Below are positions 33,194 to 41,674 of a stretch of DNA of 64,000 nucleotides, piece after piece. The notes beneath the pieces were generated by a model, which saw only the letters and a list, made by a program, of their open reading frames with translations, did no database searches and had not been told where the DNA came from. How positions within the stretch are numbered: the first letter of the stretch is position 1; each line of letters opens with the position of its first letter. This DNA comes from Comamonas odontotermitis (lineage in GTDB: Bacteria; Pseudomonadota; Gammaproteobacteria; Burkholderiales; Burkholderiaceae_C), in the NCBI RefSeq assembly GCF_020080045.1, contig NZ_CP083451.1:496001-560000 (forward strand), written 5' to 3'. A program made the position numbers and the translations under genes.

Positions 33194-33886
33194 ATGGCAA
33201 ATATTCTGGTTGTCGATGACGAATTGGGAATTCGAGATCTCCTGTCGGAGATCCTGAACGACGAAGGGCACAGCGTGGATGTGGCGGAGAACGCCACCCA
33301 GGCGCGCGGATGCCGTGGTGAAAATCAGTATGACTTGGTGCTGCTGGATATCTGGATGCCCGACACCGACGGCGTCTCGCTGCTCAAGGAATGGTCGATG
33401 ACCGGGCTGCTGACCATGCCCGTCATCATGATGAGCGGGCACGCGACCATCGACACCGCCGTGGAAGCAACGCGCATTGGCGCGTTTTCGTTTCTGGAAA
33501 AACCCATCACCATGCAAAAACTGCTCAAGGCCGTGGAGCAGGGCTTGCAGCGCAACGTGCCAGCGCCCACTGCAGCACCGGTCGCTGTGGCAGGCAAGCC
33601 GGTGGTGGCCAGTTATGCCGCTGGCTCCTACGTAGCGCCGGTGGCGGCTATCGCCACAGTGGCTGCGGTGGTGGATGCCATGCCCAATGCGCACCAGGGC
33701 TTTGATCTGGATCGTCCACTGCGCGAAGCGCGCGACGGCTTCGAGAAGGCTTACTTCGAATTCCATCTGGCACGCGAAGGCGGCTCGATGACCCGCGTGG
33801 CCGAGAAGACCGGCTTGGAGCGCACCCACCTGTACCGCAAGCTGCGGCAGCTGGGCGTGGACCTCACGCGCAATAAAAAGCATTAA
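33194..33886 (+). CDS. NtrX-like response regulator lacking the AAA+ domain
   Basis: Response regulator of 230 aa, presumed partner of the upstream kinase. The receiver domain (residues 1-120) has the acidic pair VDDE, phosphoacceptor Asp52 in LLDIWMPD, Ser81 and Lys103 in LEKP. A linker rich in Ala, Val and Pro covers about 121-175. The C-terminal Fis-type helix-turn-helix is GGSMTRVAEKTGLERTHLYRKLRQLGVDL. Classical NtrX has a sigma-54 AAA+ domain between these parts; here it is absent, so this protein cannot activate sigma-54 polymerase directly. Short tandem GCACTGGCA repeats lie in the 48-base gap before it. Confidence 0.88.
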   Translation: MANILVVDDELGIRDLLSEILNDEGHSVDVAENATQARGCRGENQYDLVLLDIWMPDTDGVSLLKEWSMTGLLTMPVIMMSGHATIDTAVEATRIGAFSFLEKPITMQKLLKAVEQGLQRNVPAPTAAPVAVAGKPVVASYAAGSYVAPVAAIATVAAVVDAMPNAHQGFDLDRPLREARDGFEKAYFEFHLAREGGSMTRVAEKTGLERTHLYRKLRQLGVDLTRNKKH

Positions 33887-33937
33887 TTTTGGTTTTTCCA
33901 AAAAGGGCCGTTTTTTCACGCTATAATTCACTTCGTT

Positions 33938-34013
33938 GGCCCGGTAGCTCAGTTGGTAGAGCAGCGGATTGAAAATCCGCGTGTCCGTGGTTCGATTCCG
34001 CGCCAGGCCACCA
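33938..34013 (+). tRNA. tRNA-Phe (anticodon GAA) with a C5-A68 acceptor mismatch
   Basis: Cloverleaf with anticodon loop TTGAAAA, T-loop TTCGATT and encoded CCA. The acceptor strands are GGCCCGG and CCAGGCC, which leaves position 5 C facing position 68 A; the expected 3' strand would be CCGGGCC. A TATAAT at 33922-33927 is a likely -10 element. The gene is otherwise normal in length and structure. Confidence 0.93.
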
Positions 34014-34021
34014 GGAATCAT

Positions 34022-34055
34022 AAGCCTCAGCATCTGCAAAGTTGCTGAGGCTTTT
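34022..34055 (+). terminator. Terminator after tRNA-Phe
   Basis: Stem AAGCCTCAGCA / TGCTGAGGCTT with a short loop, followed by T residues. Confidence 0.8.
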
Positions 34056-34227
34056 CTGTTTTGCCATGCGCAGTCCGACGATGCAGCGCGTGGCAGGGCC
34101 TTCAGCAGACATCCTGTTAGGGCCTGCCAGGGGCGGGTCTGCATTCTTTTTCGAGGCCATGCCTTTCTGCGTGGCACTTTCTTTTGTTCTTGCGCGCCGG
34201 GCATCGTGTAGCCGGGTCGTTTTTTCT

Positions 34228-35496
34228 ATGTCTTTCGCTTCCTCGTCTGCCTTGCTGGGCATTGATTTCGGTACCTCCAACTCGGCCATGGCATTCAAGG
34301 GAAATGCGGCGGCAGGGCCCTCGCAGCTGCTGCAGGCAGAAGGTGCGTCGCTCGCCATGCCAACGGCCGTGTTCTTCAACACCGAGGAAAACAGTACCCA
34401 CTTTGGCCGCGATGCAGTGGCGCGCTATCTGGAAGGTACGGAAGGCCGCCTGATGCGTTCGCTCAAAAGCCTGTTGGGTAGCGCGCTGATGCAGGAGAAA
34501 ACGGCGGTGCATGGCAAGCTGGTGGCCTACCAGGACATCGTGGCCATGTTTGTGCAGCAACTGGCAGCAACGGCAAAGCGCCAGTTGGGCATGCTGCCCG
34601 CAACGGTGGTGATGGGGCGTCCGGTGCATTTTGTCGACGACGATGCCGCGCGTGATGCGCAGGCGCAGTCCGCACTGGAGCAGGCTGCACGCGCTGCGGG
34701 CTTTGCTGATGTGCGCTTTCAGCTGGAGCCGATTGCCGCTGCACTGGATTATGAGCAGCGCATCACGCGCGAATCGGTGGTGCTGGTGGTGGACATTGGT
34801 GGCGGTACCTCGGACTTCACCGTGGTGCGGCTGGGGCCGGACCGCATGCACCATGCCGACCGCGCGGGCGATATTCTGGCCACGACCGGCGTGCACATCG
34901 GCGGCACTGATTTTGACCGGCGCCTGAGCCTGCACGCGGCCATGCCCTTGCTGGGGCTGGACCATATGGGCCCCAGCGGCCGTGAAGTGCCCAGCGGCGT
35001 GTTCCACGATCTGTCCACCTGGCATCTGATCCAGTGGCTGTACACCGCACAGCGGCTGCGCGATGCGCAGGCATTGCGCAGCAACTACCGCGATACGGTT
35101 TTGCATGATCGGTTGATGCGTGTGCTGCACGAGCATTGGGGCCACCGGCTGGCCAACGCGGTGGAAGAGGCCAAGATTGCCGTCTCCAACCAGCAAAGCG
35201 CCCAGCGCCTGGATGTGGAGTGGCTGGAAGCCGCACTCAGTCCCGAGGTGGCGCCCGCCGATCTGCAGCACTGCCTGCAGGCCTTGCTGGTGCAGGTGGC
35301 CGATTGCGCCTCGCACTGCGTGCAGCTGGCTGGGTTGCAGCAGTCGCAGATTGATGCGATTTATCTGACCGGTGGCTCATCGGCGCTGCAACCTTTGCGC
35401 GCCGCATTGGCACTGGCGTTTCCAGACACACCACAGGTCGAGGGTGATCTGTTTGGTGGTGTGGCCGCAGGTCTGGTGCACGGTCAGGCCACCTGA
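34228..35496 (+). CDS. Hsp70-like protein of the YegD type
   Basis: Member of the actin-like ATPase/Hsp70 superfamily, 422 aa, without the substrate-binding domain of DnaK. The nucleotide-binding signatures are present: GIDFGTSNSAMAF near the N-terminus (phosphate 1), VVDIGGGTSDFTVVRLG (phosphate 2) and YLTGGSSALQPLRAAL (adenosine). This fits the YegD group of putative chaperones. ATG 34228 is chosen because the family N-terminus begins just after it; the frame upstream lies in the tRNA-Phe terminator and spacer. Its client or partner is unknown. Confidence 0.88.
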   Translation: MSFASSSALLGIDFGTSNSAMAFKGNAAAGPSQLLQAEGASLAMPTAVFFNTEENSTHFGRDAVARYLEGTEGRLMRSLKSLLGSALMQEKTAVHGKLVAYQDIVAMFVQQLAATAKRQLGMLPATVVMGRPVHFVDDDAARDAQAQSALEQAARAAGFADVRFQLEPIAAALDYEQRITRESVVLVVDIGGGTSDFTVVRLGPDRMHHADRAGDILATTGVHIGGTDFDRRLSLHAAMPLLGLDHMGPSGREVPSGVFHDLSTWHLIQWLYTAQRLRDAQALRSNYRDTVLHDRLMRVLHEHWGHRLANAVEEAKIAVSNQQSAQRLDVEWLEAALSPEVAPADLQHCLQALLVQVADCASHCVQLAGLQQSQIDAIYLTGGSSALQPLRAALALAFPDTPQVEGDLFGGVAAGLVHGQAT

Positions 35497-35558
35497 TGCT
35501 ATTAATTAAATAGCAATCAGCGACTACTGGGTAAGCGCTGGCAGCCTATTTTCTTCAA
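35497..35558. repeat. Extragenic palindrome, copy 1
   Basis: TGCTATTAATTAAATAGCA followed by an imperfect stem with GTAAGCGCTGGCAGCC. It fills the gap between two convergent genes and belongs to the same family as copies 2-6. Confidence 0.55.
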
Positions 35559-35560
35559 TA

Positions 35561-36508
35561 TCAGTCCTCGCAGTCTTCGTCATCGCTGTCGGATTGCGCA
35601 TTGCGTTTCATCTGCAGCGCAGCGTCATACAGGCTGTTGCGCGGCGCGCCGGTGATGTCGGCGGCCAGCTTGACGGCGGTCTTGGTCGGCAACTCGGCCA
35701 GCAGCAGGGCCAGCACGCGCAGAGCGTCGCCACCATCCTGCGCCACGGCCTGCGGGTGCAGCAGCACGGCAAATTCGCCTTTGCTGCGGTTGGCATCCTG
35801 CGCCAGCCAGTCGCTCAGCCCAGCCGCAGGCAGGGTGGCAATTTCTTCAAACTGCTTGGTCAGCTCACGCCCCAGGGTCACGGGGCGCTCGCCCAGCACT
35901 GCCAGGGCCTGGGCCAGGTCGGCAATGCGGTGCGGTGCCTCCAGCACGATGAGGGTGCGCGCATCCTCGGCCAGTCGGGCCACGGCCTGCTGGCGCTCCT
36001 GGGCCTTGGTGGGCAGAAAGCCAATGAAGGCAAAGCCGCTGCTGGCGTGATCAGCGGCCACCGCACCTGCGGCGCTGACCAGGGCGGTGACACTGCTGGC
36101 ACCGGGCAGGGGGCTGACGCGCAGGCCTGCACGCGCCACGGCCGCTGCCAGGCGGGCGCCCGGGTCGCTCACGCCGGGCGTTCCGGCATCGCTCACATAG
36201 GCGATGCGCTGGCCTTGCTGCAGGCGGGCGATGACTTGTTCGGCGGCCTCGGCCTCATTGTGTTGGTGAACTGCAATCAACTGCGCGCCCGACTTGCCAA
36301 TGCCGTAGGCGCGGAGCATGCTGTGCGTGTGGCGAGTGTCCTCGCAGGCGACGGCATCGGCCATCTCCAGTACGTGCAGCGCGCGCAGGGTGATGTCGGC
36401 GAGGTTGCCGATGGGCGTGGCCACGGTATAGAGCGTGGAGGCCGGATATTGCTGCTGGCCTGCAGCTTCTTTGGCGGCTGGCAGGGCAAGGGAGAATGAT
36501 GCGGACAC
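35561..36508 (-). CDS. rsmI: 16S rRNA (cytidine-1402-2'-O)-methyltransferase RsmI
   Basis: Tetrapyrrole-methylase-fold enzyme that 2'-O-methylates C1402 in the ribosomal decoding centre. It is 315 aa. Signature stretches are LYTVATPIGNLADITLRAL, CEDTRHTHSMLR, YVSDAGTPGVSDPG and PLPGASSVTALVSAAG. The C-terminus ends with an acidic DSDDEDCED tail. Its start overlaps the start of the divergent yraN gene by about 13 bases. The rsmI-yraN-diaA-dolP order is conserved in beta- and gammaproteobacteria. Confidence 0.95.
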   Translation of the reverse strand: MSASFSLALPAAKEAAGQQQYPASTLYTVATPIGNLADITLRALHVLEMADAVACEDTRHTHSMLRAYGIGKSGAQLIAVHQHNEAEAAEQVIARLQQGQRIAYVSDAGTPGVSDPGARLAAAVARAGLRVSPLPGASSVTALVSAAGAVAADHASSGFAFIGFLPTKAQERQQAVARLAEDARTLIVLEAPHRIADLAQALAVLGERPVTLGRELTKQFEEIATLPAAGLSDWLAQDANRSKGEFAVLLHPQAVAQDGGDALRVLALLLAELPTKTAVKLAADITGAPRNSLYDAALQMKRNAQSDSDDEDCED

Positions 36509-36957
36509 CGTGGAAAATCCTTGAAAAATGGCGCGTGCCGGGACGCACTGCCGCGCATCCTTCAGGGGCCGATGGGGCAGCGTTTGCTGCAGCAGCCACG
36601 ACGACTGTACGCGGCCAGGCGGCCGAGGATGCAGCGCTCCATTATCTCCAACAACAGGGGCTCAAGTTGCTGGCGCGCAATTTCCGCACTCCCGGTCGCG
36701 GCGGTGGCGAGATTGATCTGGTGATGCAGGAGCGCGATGGCACGGTGGTGTTTGTGGAAGTGCGCCAGCGCGGGCGGGCGGATTTTGGCGGCGCAGCCGG
36801 CAGCATTGGTGCCGCCAAGCGGCGGCGCATCGTTCTGGCCGCACGCCACTATCTGGCCGCGCAACCGCGCCTGCCCGCGTGCCGCTTCGACGCGGTGCTG
36901 GTGGAGCCCGCCATCACCTGGCTGCAGGCGGCCTTTGATGCAGGCGAAGGCATTTGA
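36496..36957 (+). CDS. YraN/UPF0102 endonuclease-like protein
   Basis: Protein of 153 aa in the restriction-endonuclease-like fold. The core begins at about residue 38 (RGQAAEDAALHYLQQQG). The catalytic-type pattern GEIDLVMQERDGTVVFVEVRQR gives the Asp and Glu-x-Lys-like residues, here with Val-Arg after Glu instead of Val-Lys. It has an N-terminal extension of about 35 residues rich in Ala. Two adjacent ATG codons (36496, 36499) are possible starts. The cellular role is not settled. Confidence 0.88.
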   Translation: MMRTPWKILEKWRVPGRTAAHPSGADGAAFAAAATTTVRGQAAEDAALHYLQQQGLKLLARNFRTPGRGGGEIDLVMQERDGTVVFVEVRQRGRADFGGAAGSIGAAKRRRIVLAARHYLAAQPRLPACRFDAVLVEPAITWLQAAFDAGEGI

Positions 36958-36961
36958 GATA

Positions 36962-37020
36962 ATTTGCTACAAAAATAAGAGCTATTGGCGCTTGATGCAT
37001 ATGCGCCAAGGGTTCAAAAT
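36962..37020. repeat. Extragenic palindrome, copy 2
   Basis: ATTTGCTAC, AT-rich spacer, then GAGCTATTGGCGCTTGATG and ATGCGCCAAGGG forming a stem. It lies in the gap after yraN. Confidence 0.5.
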
Positions 37021-37162
37021 GCCATAGAGTCTGCGCAGTGCCCGGTGCCGGGCGACCGCCGTCGCCAGAAAAGGCTGTCTCCAAACTGCTTTGCGGTGCG
37101 TGAGCGACTTTGGGCGGGTTCTTCACCAGGGGGAAATCTGCCAAGGGTATCATCGGGCCTCC

Positions 37163-37762
37163 ATGCTTGAGCAACACATCCAACAGCACTTCATCGATAG
37201 CGCCGATCTCCACTACCAGGTGTCACAGGAGATCAGCGAAAGCGTCGCCAATGCGGTTTATGCCCTTCTGGCCTGCGTGACCAGCGGCAACAAGGTGATG
37301 TGCTGCGGCAACGGCCTGTCGTGGGCACAGGCGGCGCAGTTTGCTGCCATGTGCGTGTCTGGCCTGGACCGCGAACGTCCCGAGCTGGCAGCCCTGGTGA
37401 TCGATGGCGGCCCGCTGGCGCAAGCGCAGTTGGGTGGCAACCTGACTGGCGACAAGCTCGCCCAGGTGGCTGCGCGCCAGGTGCGGACCTTGGGCCAGAG
37501 TGGGGATCTGCTCCTGGTGATCAGCGTCGACGGCAATGATCGCTCCCTGCTGGCGGCGGTACAGGCCGCGCATGAGCGCGATATGTCGGCCATTGTGCTG
37601 ACCGGGCGCAGCGGCGGCAATCTGGCCGGTGTGCTCAGCGAAACCGATGTGCTGGTCTGTGTACCCCACGACCGCCCTACGCGCGTGCGTGAAGTGCACC
37701 AACTGGTGCTGCACTGCATGATGGACGGAATCGATACCCAGTTGTTAGGAGAAGAGGAATGA
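37163..37762 (+). CDS. SIS-domain protein, DiaA/GmhA-like
   Basis: Phosphosugar-isomerase-fold protein of 199 aa. In this position (between yraN and a BON-domain lipoprotein gene) the family member is usually DiaA, the DnaA initiator-associating factor, which is close to the sedoheptulose-7-phosphate isomerase GmhA. Conserved stretches are VTSGNKVMCCGNGLSWAQA, DLLLVISVDGNDRS and VCVPHDRPTRVREVHQLVLH. In many GmhA/DiaA proteins the loop reads GNGGSA; here it is GNGLSW. ATG 37163 fits the family start; the longer frame upstream does not. The stop overlaps the next start (ATGA). Confidence 0.88.
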   Translation: MLEQHIQQHFIDSADLHYQVSQEISESVANAVYALLACVTSGNKVMCCGNGLSWAQAAQFAAMCVSGLDRERPELAALVIDGGPLAQAQLGGNLTGDKLAQVAARQVRTLGQSGDLLLVISVDGNDRSLLAAVQAAHERDMSAIVLTGRSGGNLAGVLSETDVLVCVPHDRPTRVREVHQLVLHCMMDGIDTQLLGEEE

Positions 37763-38580
37763 TGCCTGTGTCTTGGAAGCGAGTGACCTTGGGCCTGGTG
37801 GCAGTTGGCGCCATGGCGGTGTCCGTGTCGGGCTGTGTGCCGCTGGTGCTGGGTGGCGCTGCCGTTGGCGGTACGGTAGTGGCGATCGACCGCCGCAGCA
37901 CGGGTATTCAGGTGGAGGACGAGAGCATTGAGCTGCGTGTGGCCAGTGCAATCCGCGAAAAGGCGGGCAACGACGGCCACATCAACGTGACCAGCTACAA
38001 CCGCCAGGTTTTGCTGACGGGCGAGGTACCCAACGAGGCTTACAAGCAAAAGGCCGAAGAGGCCGCCAAGGCCAGCCAGAATGTGAAGTCCGTCGTCAAT
38101 GAGCTGGGCGTGATGTTCAACTCCAGCCTGTCGCAACGTTCGACGGACACCTTGATCACGGGCAAGGTCAAGGCAAGCATCGTGGATGCCAAGGATCTGT
38201 CGTCGAACTCGATCAAGGTCGTGACCGAACGCAACGTGGTGTACCTGATGGGCCGCGTGAGCGAGCGCGAATCCAAGCGTGCGGCCGAGACTGCGCGCGG
38301 GGTGAGCAATGTGCAGAAGGTGGTGCGCGTGTTCGAGGTGATCAGCGAAGACGAGCTCAAGTCGCTGAGCGTGAACCGCAGCACCGGCAATGCCGCGCCG
38401 GTGGTGAACGACGGCAGTGCAGCACCTGTCAGCACGCAGCCCGCCACCGTGGTGCCTGCCGCTGCACAAGCTCCGGCAGCCGCCAGCAGCACCACACCGG
38501 TCAGCACCGGTGTCACGACCTCGCCGGTGACCACCACGCCAGTGCAGCCGCTCAATGACGGCTTTACCACCAAGCCCTGA
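37759..38580 (+). CDS. DolP/YraP-like BON-domain outer-membrane lipoprotein
   Basis: Lipoprotein of 273 aa that in Escherichia coli (DolP) supports outer-membrane integrity and the BAM complex. The signal ends in lipobox VSGC. Two BON domains follow at about residues 48-115 (AIREKAGNDGHINVTSYNRQ, LLTGEV) and 125-195 (VKASIVDAKDLSSNSIKVV, VYLMGRVSERES). A tail of about 65 residues rich in Pro, Thr, Ala and Ser is longer than in DolP and probably disordered. It overlaps the diaA-like stop codon and ends at a strong terminator. Confidence 0.9.
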   Translation: MMPVSWKRVTLGLVAVGAMAVSVSGCVPLVLGGAAVGGTVVAIDRRSTGIQVEDESIELRVASAIREKAGNDGHINVTSYNRQVLLTGEVPNEAYKQKAEEAAKASQNVKSVVNELGVMFNSSLSQRSTDTLITGKVKASIVDAKDLSSNSIKVVTERNVVYLMGRVSERESKRAAETARGVSNVQKVVRVFEVISEDELKSLSVNRSTGNAAPVVNDGSAAPVSTQPATVVPAAAQAPAAASSTTPVSTGVTTSPVTTTPVQPLNDGFTTKP

Positions 38581-38606
38581 TGGGATGGCAGATGGAGCTG
38601 TACAAC

Positions 38607-38633
38607 AAAAAGGCCGCATATGCGGCCTTTTTT
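38607..38633. terminator. Bidirectional terminator after the dolP-like gene
   Basis: AAAAAGGCCGCATATGCGG continuing into CCTTTTTT: a perfect stem with A-run and T-run on both sides, between two convergent genes. Confidence 0.9.
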
Positions 38634-38668
38634 GCATCTGGCGCATGCTGGGTGCGCGCCAGTAGCTA

Positions 38669-39592
38669 TCATTTTTTATGGAGGCGCGCGATCAGACTGG
38701 AGGTATCCCAGCGGTTGCCGCCCATCTGCTGCACATCGGCGTAGAACTGGTCGACCAGCGCTGTTACCGGCAGGCGCGAGCCATTGCGCTTGGCCTCGTC
38801 CAGCACCAGGCCCAGGTCCTTGCGCATCCAGTCCACAGCAAAGCCGAAGTCGAATTTGCCCTCCACCATGGTCTTGCCGCGGTTTTCCATCTGCCAGCTT
38901 TGCGCCGCGCCCTTGCTCACCACATCCAGCACCTGGGGCATGTTCAGGCCCGCATTCATGCCAAAGGCGATGGCTTCCGACAGGCCTTGCACCAGGCCGG
39001 CAATGCAGATCTGGTTGACCATCTTGGCCAACTGGCCTGAGCCGCTTTCGCCCAGGTAGGTGCATGCGCGCGAAAAGGCCATGGCCACCGGCTTGATGGT
39101 GTTGAACACCGTTTCATCGCCGCCGCACATCACCGTGAGCTGGCCATTGACGGCGCCCGCCTGCCCGCCGGAGACGGGAGCATCGATGAACTGCAGGCCC
39201 AGCGCCTGGGCCTGGGCGTAGAGTTCGCGGGCCACATCTGCCGATGCCGTGGTGTGGTCTACAAAGACCGATCCGCGCTGCATGCCGGCAAAGGCGCCAT
39301 CTGCGCCGGTGGTAACCGAGCGCAGGTCATCGTCATTGCCCACGCAGCAGAACACGATATCGGCACCGGCAGCTGCCTCGCGCGGCGTGGGTGCGTGAGC
39401 CGGTGCCTTGCTGGCGGAAAATTCGGCCACCCAATCCTGGGCTTTCTTGGCGGTGCGGTTGTACACGGTGACCTGGTGGCCTGCCTGGGCGAGATGGCCA
39501 GCCATCGGGTAGCCCATGACGCCCAGGCCGATGAAGGCCACTTTCAACGCGGGGGTCGAGTCGTAGGAACGCGCTTGGATACTGCTGGGCAT
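38669..39592 (-). CDS. NAD(P)-dependent beta-hydroxyacid dehydrogenase (GarR/3-HIBDH family)
   Basis: Oxidoreductase of 307 aa in the 3-hydroxyisobutyrate / tartronate-semialdehyde reductase family. The Rossmann fold opens with VAFIGLGVMGYPMAGHL. FIDAPVSGGQAGA is the substrate-binding signature and GSGQLAKMVNQICIA carries the catalytic Lys. The last motif fits the family's DLGLVLDEAKRNGSRLPVTA. ATG 39592 has AGGAG six bases upstream; the frame extends further but the extension is poor coding. Specific substrate cannot be fixed from sequence. Confidence 0.9.
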   Translation of the reverse strand: MPSSIQARSYDSTPALKVAFIGLGVMGYPMAGHLAQAGHQVTVYNRTAKKAQDWVAEFSASKAPAHAPTPREAAAGADIVFCCVGNDDDLRSVTTGADGAFAGMQRGSVFVDHTTASADVARELYAQAQALGLQFIDAPVSGGQAGAVNGQLTVMCGGDETVFNTIKPVAMAFSRACTYLGESGSGQLAKMVNQICIAGLVQGLSEAIAFGMNAGLNMPQVLDVVSKGAAQSWQMENRGKTMVEGKFDFGFAVDWMRKDLGLVLDEAKRNGSRLPVTALVDQFYADVQQMGGNRWDTSSLIARLHKK

Positions 39593-39691
39593 GGAATCTC
39601 CTGAAAAAGAAAAGGCGCGCATTGCATGGTGCATGGCAATGGCGCGCCGTGAATGCTGTGCAGCCCGCTGCGGCTGCTCTCCGCACACAGT

Positions 39692-40828
39692 CTAGACGAT
39701 TGTGAGATGCTCGGTGCCTTCGGCCAGGTCGGTGCGCTTGGCGCGCTGGCTGCCCAGCTTGATCTGCAGGCGCAGGTCATTGACCGAGTCGGCATTGCGC
39801 AGCGCGTCTTCGTAGGTGATCATGTTGGCTTCATACAGGTCGAACAGCGACTGGTCAAAGGTCTGCATGCCCAAGTTGCGGCTCTTTTTCATGATCTCCT
39901 TGATCTCGCCCACCTCGCCCTTGAAGATCAGATCCGCAATCAGCGGCGTATTCAGCATCACTTCCACGGCGGCCACGCGGCCCTTGCTGTCCTGCTTGGG
40001 CAGCAGGCGCTGCGACACCATGCCGCGCAGATTCAGCGAAAGGTCCATCAGCAGCTGCGCGCGGCGCTCTTCAGGGAAGAAGTTGATGATGCGGTCCAGC
40101 GCCTGGTTGGCGCTGTTGGCGTGCAGAGTCGCCAGGCACAGGTGGCCGGTTTCGGCAAAGGCCACGGCGTGCTCCATGGTCTCGCGGTCACGGATTTCAC
40201 CCATCAGGATCACATCGGGCGCCTGACGCAGCGTGTTCTTCAGTGCGGCTTCCCAGCTTTCGGTGTCCAGCCCCACTTCGCGCTGGGTCACGACGCAATT
40301 CTTGTGGGGGTGGACGAATTCCACCGGGTCTTCGACCGTGATGATGTGGCCGAAGGAGTTTTCGTTGCGCCAGTCCACCATGGCGGCCAGGGTGGTGGAT
40401 TTGCCTGAACCCGTGGCGCCCACCATGATGCACAGCCCGCGCTTGGCCATGGCCACGTCCTTGAGCACCTGGGGCACACCCAGGCCATCGATGGTTGGCA
40501 GGGTCAGCGGAATGGTACGCAGCACCAGGCCTACACTGCCCTGCTGCACGAAGGCGTTGACTCGGAATCGCCCGATGCCTGCGGGCGAGATCGCGAAATT
40601 GCATTCCTTGGTCTTTTCGAACTCGGCAACCTGGCGGTCGCTCATGATCGAGCGCGCGAGCGTCAGCGTATGGTTGGGCGAGAGCGGCTGGCTGGATACC
40701 TTGGTGACCTTGCCGTCGATCTTGATGGCGGGCGGAAAATCGGCAGTGATAAACAAGTCACTGCCATTGCGCTGCACCATCAGCTTGAGCAAATCGTTGA
40801 TGAATTTACTGGCCTGGTCCCGTTCCAT
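39692..40828 (-). CDS. pilU: Type IV pilus retraction ATPase PilU
   Basis: Hexameric AAA+-like secretion ATPase of 378 aa that assists PilT in pilus retraction. Walker A is GATGSGKST, the Asp box has ITVEDPVEFVH, Walker B is DVILMGEIRDRET, and the His box is HLCLATLHANSANQAL. The longer C-terminal tail (about residue 340 onwards) distinguishes PilU from PilT. It is downstream of pilT and a cyclic-nucleotide-binding protein gene on the same strand. A small inverted repeat CGCTGTTG / CAACAGCG at 40858-40882 lies upstream. Confidence 0.93.
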   Translation of the reverse strand: MERDQASKFINDLLKLMVQRNGSDLFITADFPPAIKIDGKVTKVSSQPLSPNHTLTLARSIMSDRQVAEFEKTKECNFAISPAGIGRFRVNAFVQQGSVGLVLRTIPLTLPTIDGLGVPQVLKDVAMAKRGLCIMVGATGSGKSTTLAAMVDWRNENSFGHIITVEDPVEFVHPHKNCVVTQREVGLDTESWEAALKNTLRQAPDVILMGEIRDRETMEHAVAFAETGHLCLATLHANSANQALDRIINFFPEERRAQLLMDLSLNLRGMVSQRLLPKQDSKGRVAAVEVMLNTPLIADLIFKGEVGEIKEIMKKSRNLGMQTFDQSLFDLYEANMITYEDALRNADSVNDLRLQIKLGSQRAKRTDLAEGTEHLTIV

Positions 40829-40912
40829 GGTGATCCTCTCTGTGTGTCGCTTTGTACCGCTGTTGTTACTTGCGCAACAGCGACGGACACGGTCAGCAGG
40901 ACAGGGAAGGTG

Positions 40913-41521
40913 TCAGGGCTCGATCCGGGCGGTCGTCTGGCGCAGTCGGGTGGATAGCTTGCGTGCAAACAGCGCCAGCAGGTAGGCGGCGGTGGATGCG
41001 TCCAGCTCCATCATGGCATCCAGTGTATCGGCCTTCAGCACGGCAAGGGCGCAGTCGGTGCTGCTGGTGCACGAAGAAAAGCGCGGACTGCTGTCAAACA
41101 GCGACATTTCTCCCAATACCTCACCGGCCTGGGTGTCTGCCAGGTGCGCCTGGCTGCCATCGGGCATGCGGCGGTCCACCGAAATCTGGCCACTCATCTG
41201 GATCAGCATGTAGTCGCCCAGCTCGCCCTGGGTGATGAGGGTTTGCTGCGCAGGCACATGGTAAAACTCCAGGTATTGCACCAGCTGGTCAATAAAGGGC
41301 GATTGCAGGTAGCGAAGGGAGGTGTCCTGTGACCAGACCAGCCGCAGTGCGGCAGCGGGGTCTGCCGGCGTCAGCAATTGCGCATGGACGGCTTTGCGTC
41401 TCTGGTTCCAGTGGACGAACGGGACATTGGCAGCGCCGGCCTGCTGAAAGCCGTGCAGGAAAAAGCCAGTCTCGGCTTCTTCCATGGCGTCTACGGGTGC
41501 GAGCAAGGGCTGGCTATTCAT
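40913..41521 (-). CDS. Cyclic nucleotide-binding domain protein in the pilT-pilU locus
   Basis: Protein of 202 aa. The Crp-type cyclic nucleotide-binding domain covers about residues 75-190: FYHVPAQQTLITQGELGDYMLIQMSG and GEVLGEMSLFDSSPRFSSC align with the phosphate-binding cassette, though the Arg of that cassette is followed by FSS rather than the usual SA. There is no helix-turn-helix after it, so it is not a Crp-like regulator. Lying between pilT and pilU, it may tie pilus retraction to a cyclic nucleotide. This link is inferred from position. Confidence 0.8.
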   Translation of the reverse strand: MNSQPLLAPVDAMEEAETGFFLHGFQQAGAANVPFVHWNQRRKAVHAQLLTPADPAAALRLVWSQDTSLRYLQSPFIDQLVQYLEFYHVPAQQTLITQGELGDYMLIQMSGQISVDRRMPDGSQAHLADTQAGEVLGEMSLFDSSPRFSSCTSSTDCALAVLKADTLDAMMELDASTAAYLLALFARKLSTRLRQTTARIEP

Positions 41522-41550
41522 GGCGCTGCATCTCCTTATTCGGAAGGATA

Positions 41551-41590
41551 AAGGGCGCCAGCGGCGTGTGCAATCACCGCTGGCGCCCTT
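41551..41590. repeat. 14-bp perfect inverted repeat between pilT and the CNB gene
   Basis: AAGGGCGCCAGCGG and CCGCTGGCGCCCTT around a 12-base loop. There is no T-run. It could act as a processing or attenuation hairpin in the minus-strand transcript. Confidence 0.7.
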
Positions 41591-41674
41591 CGTGCAACCG
41601 TTTGTCAGCCAATTGTGAACGGCTGTGACAGGAGGCCTGGGCCCGCTGCACAGGCAATCACCTGACGCAGGGCT

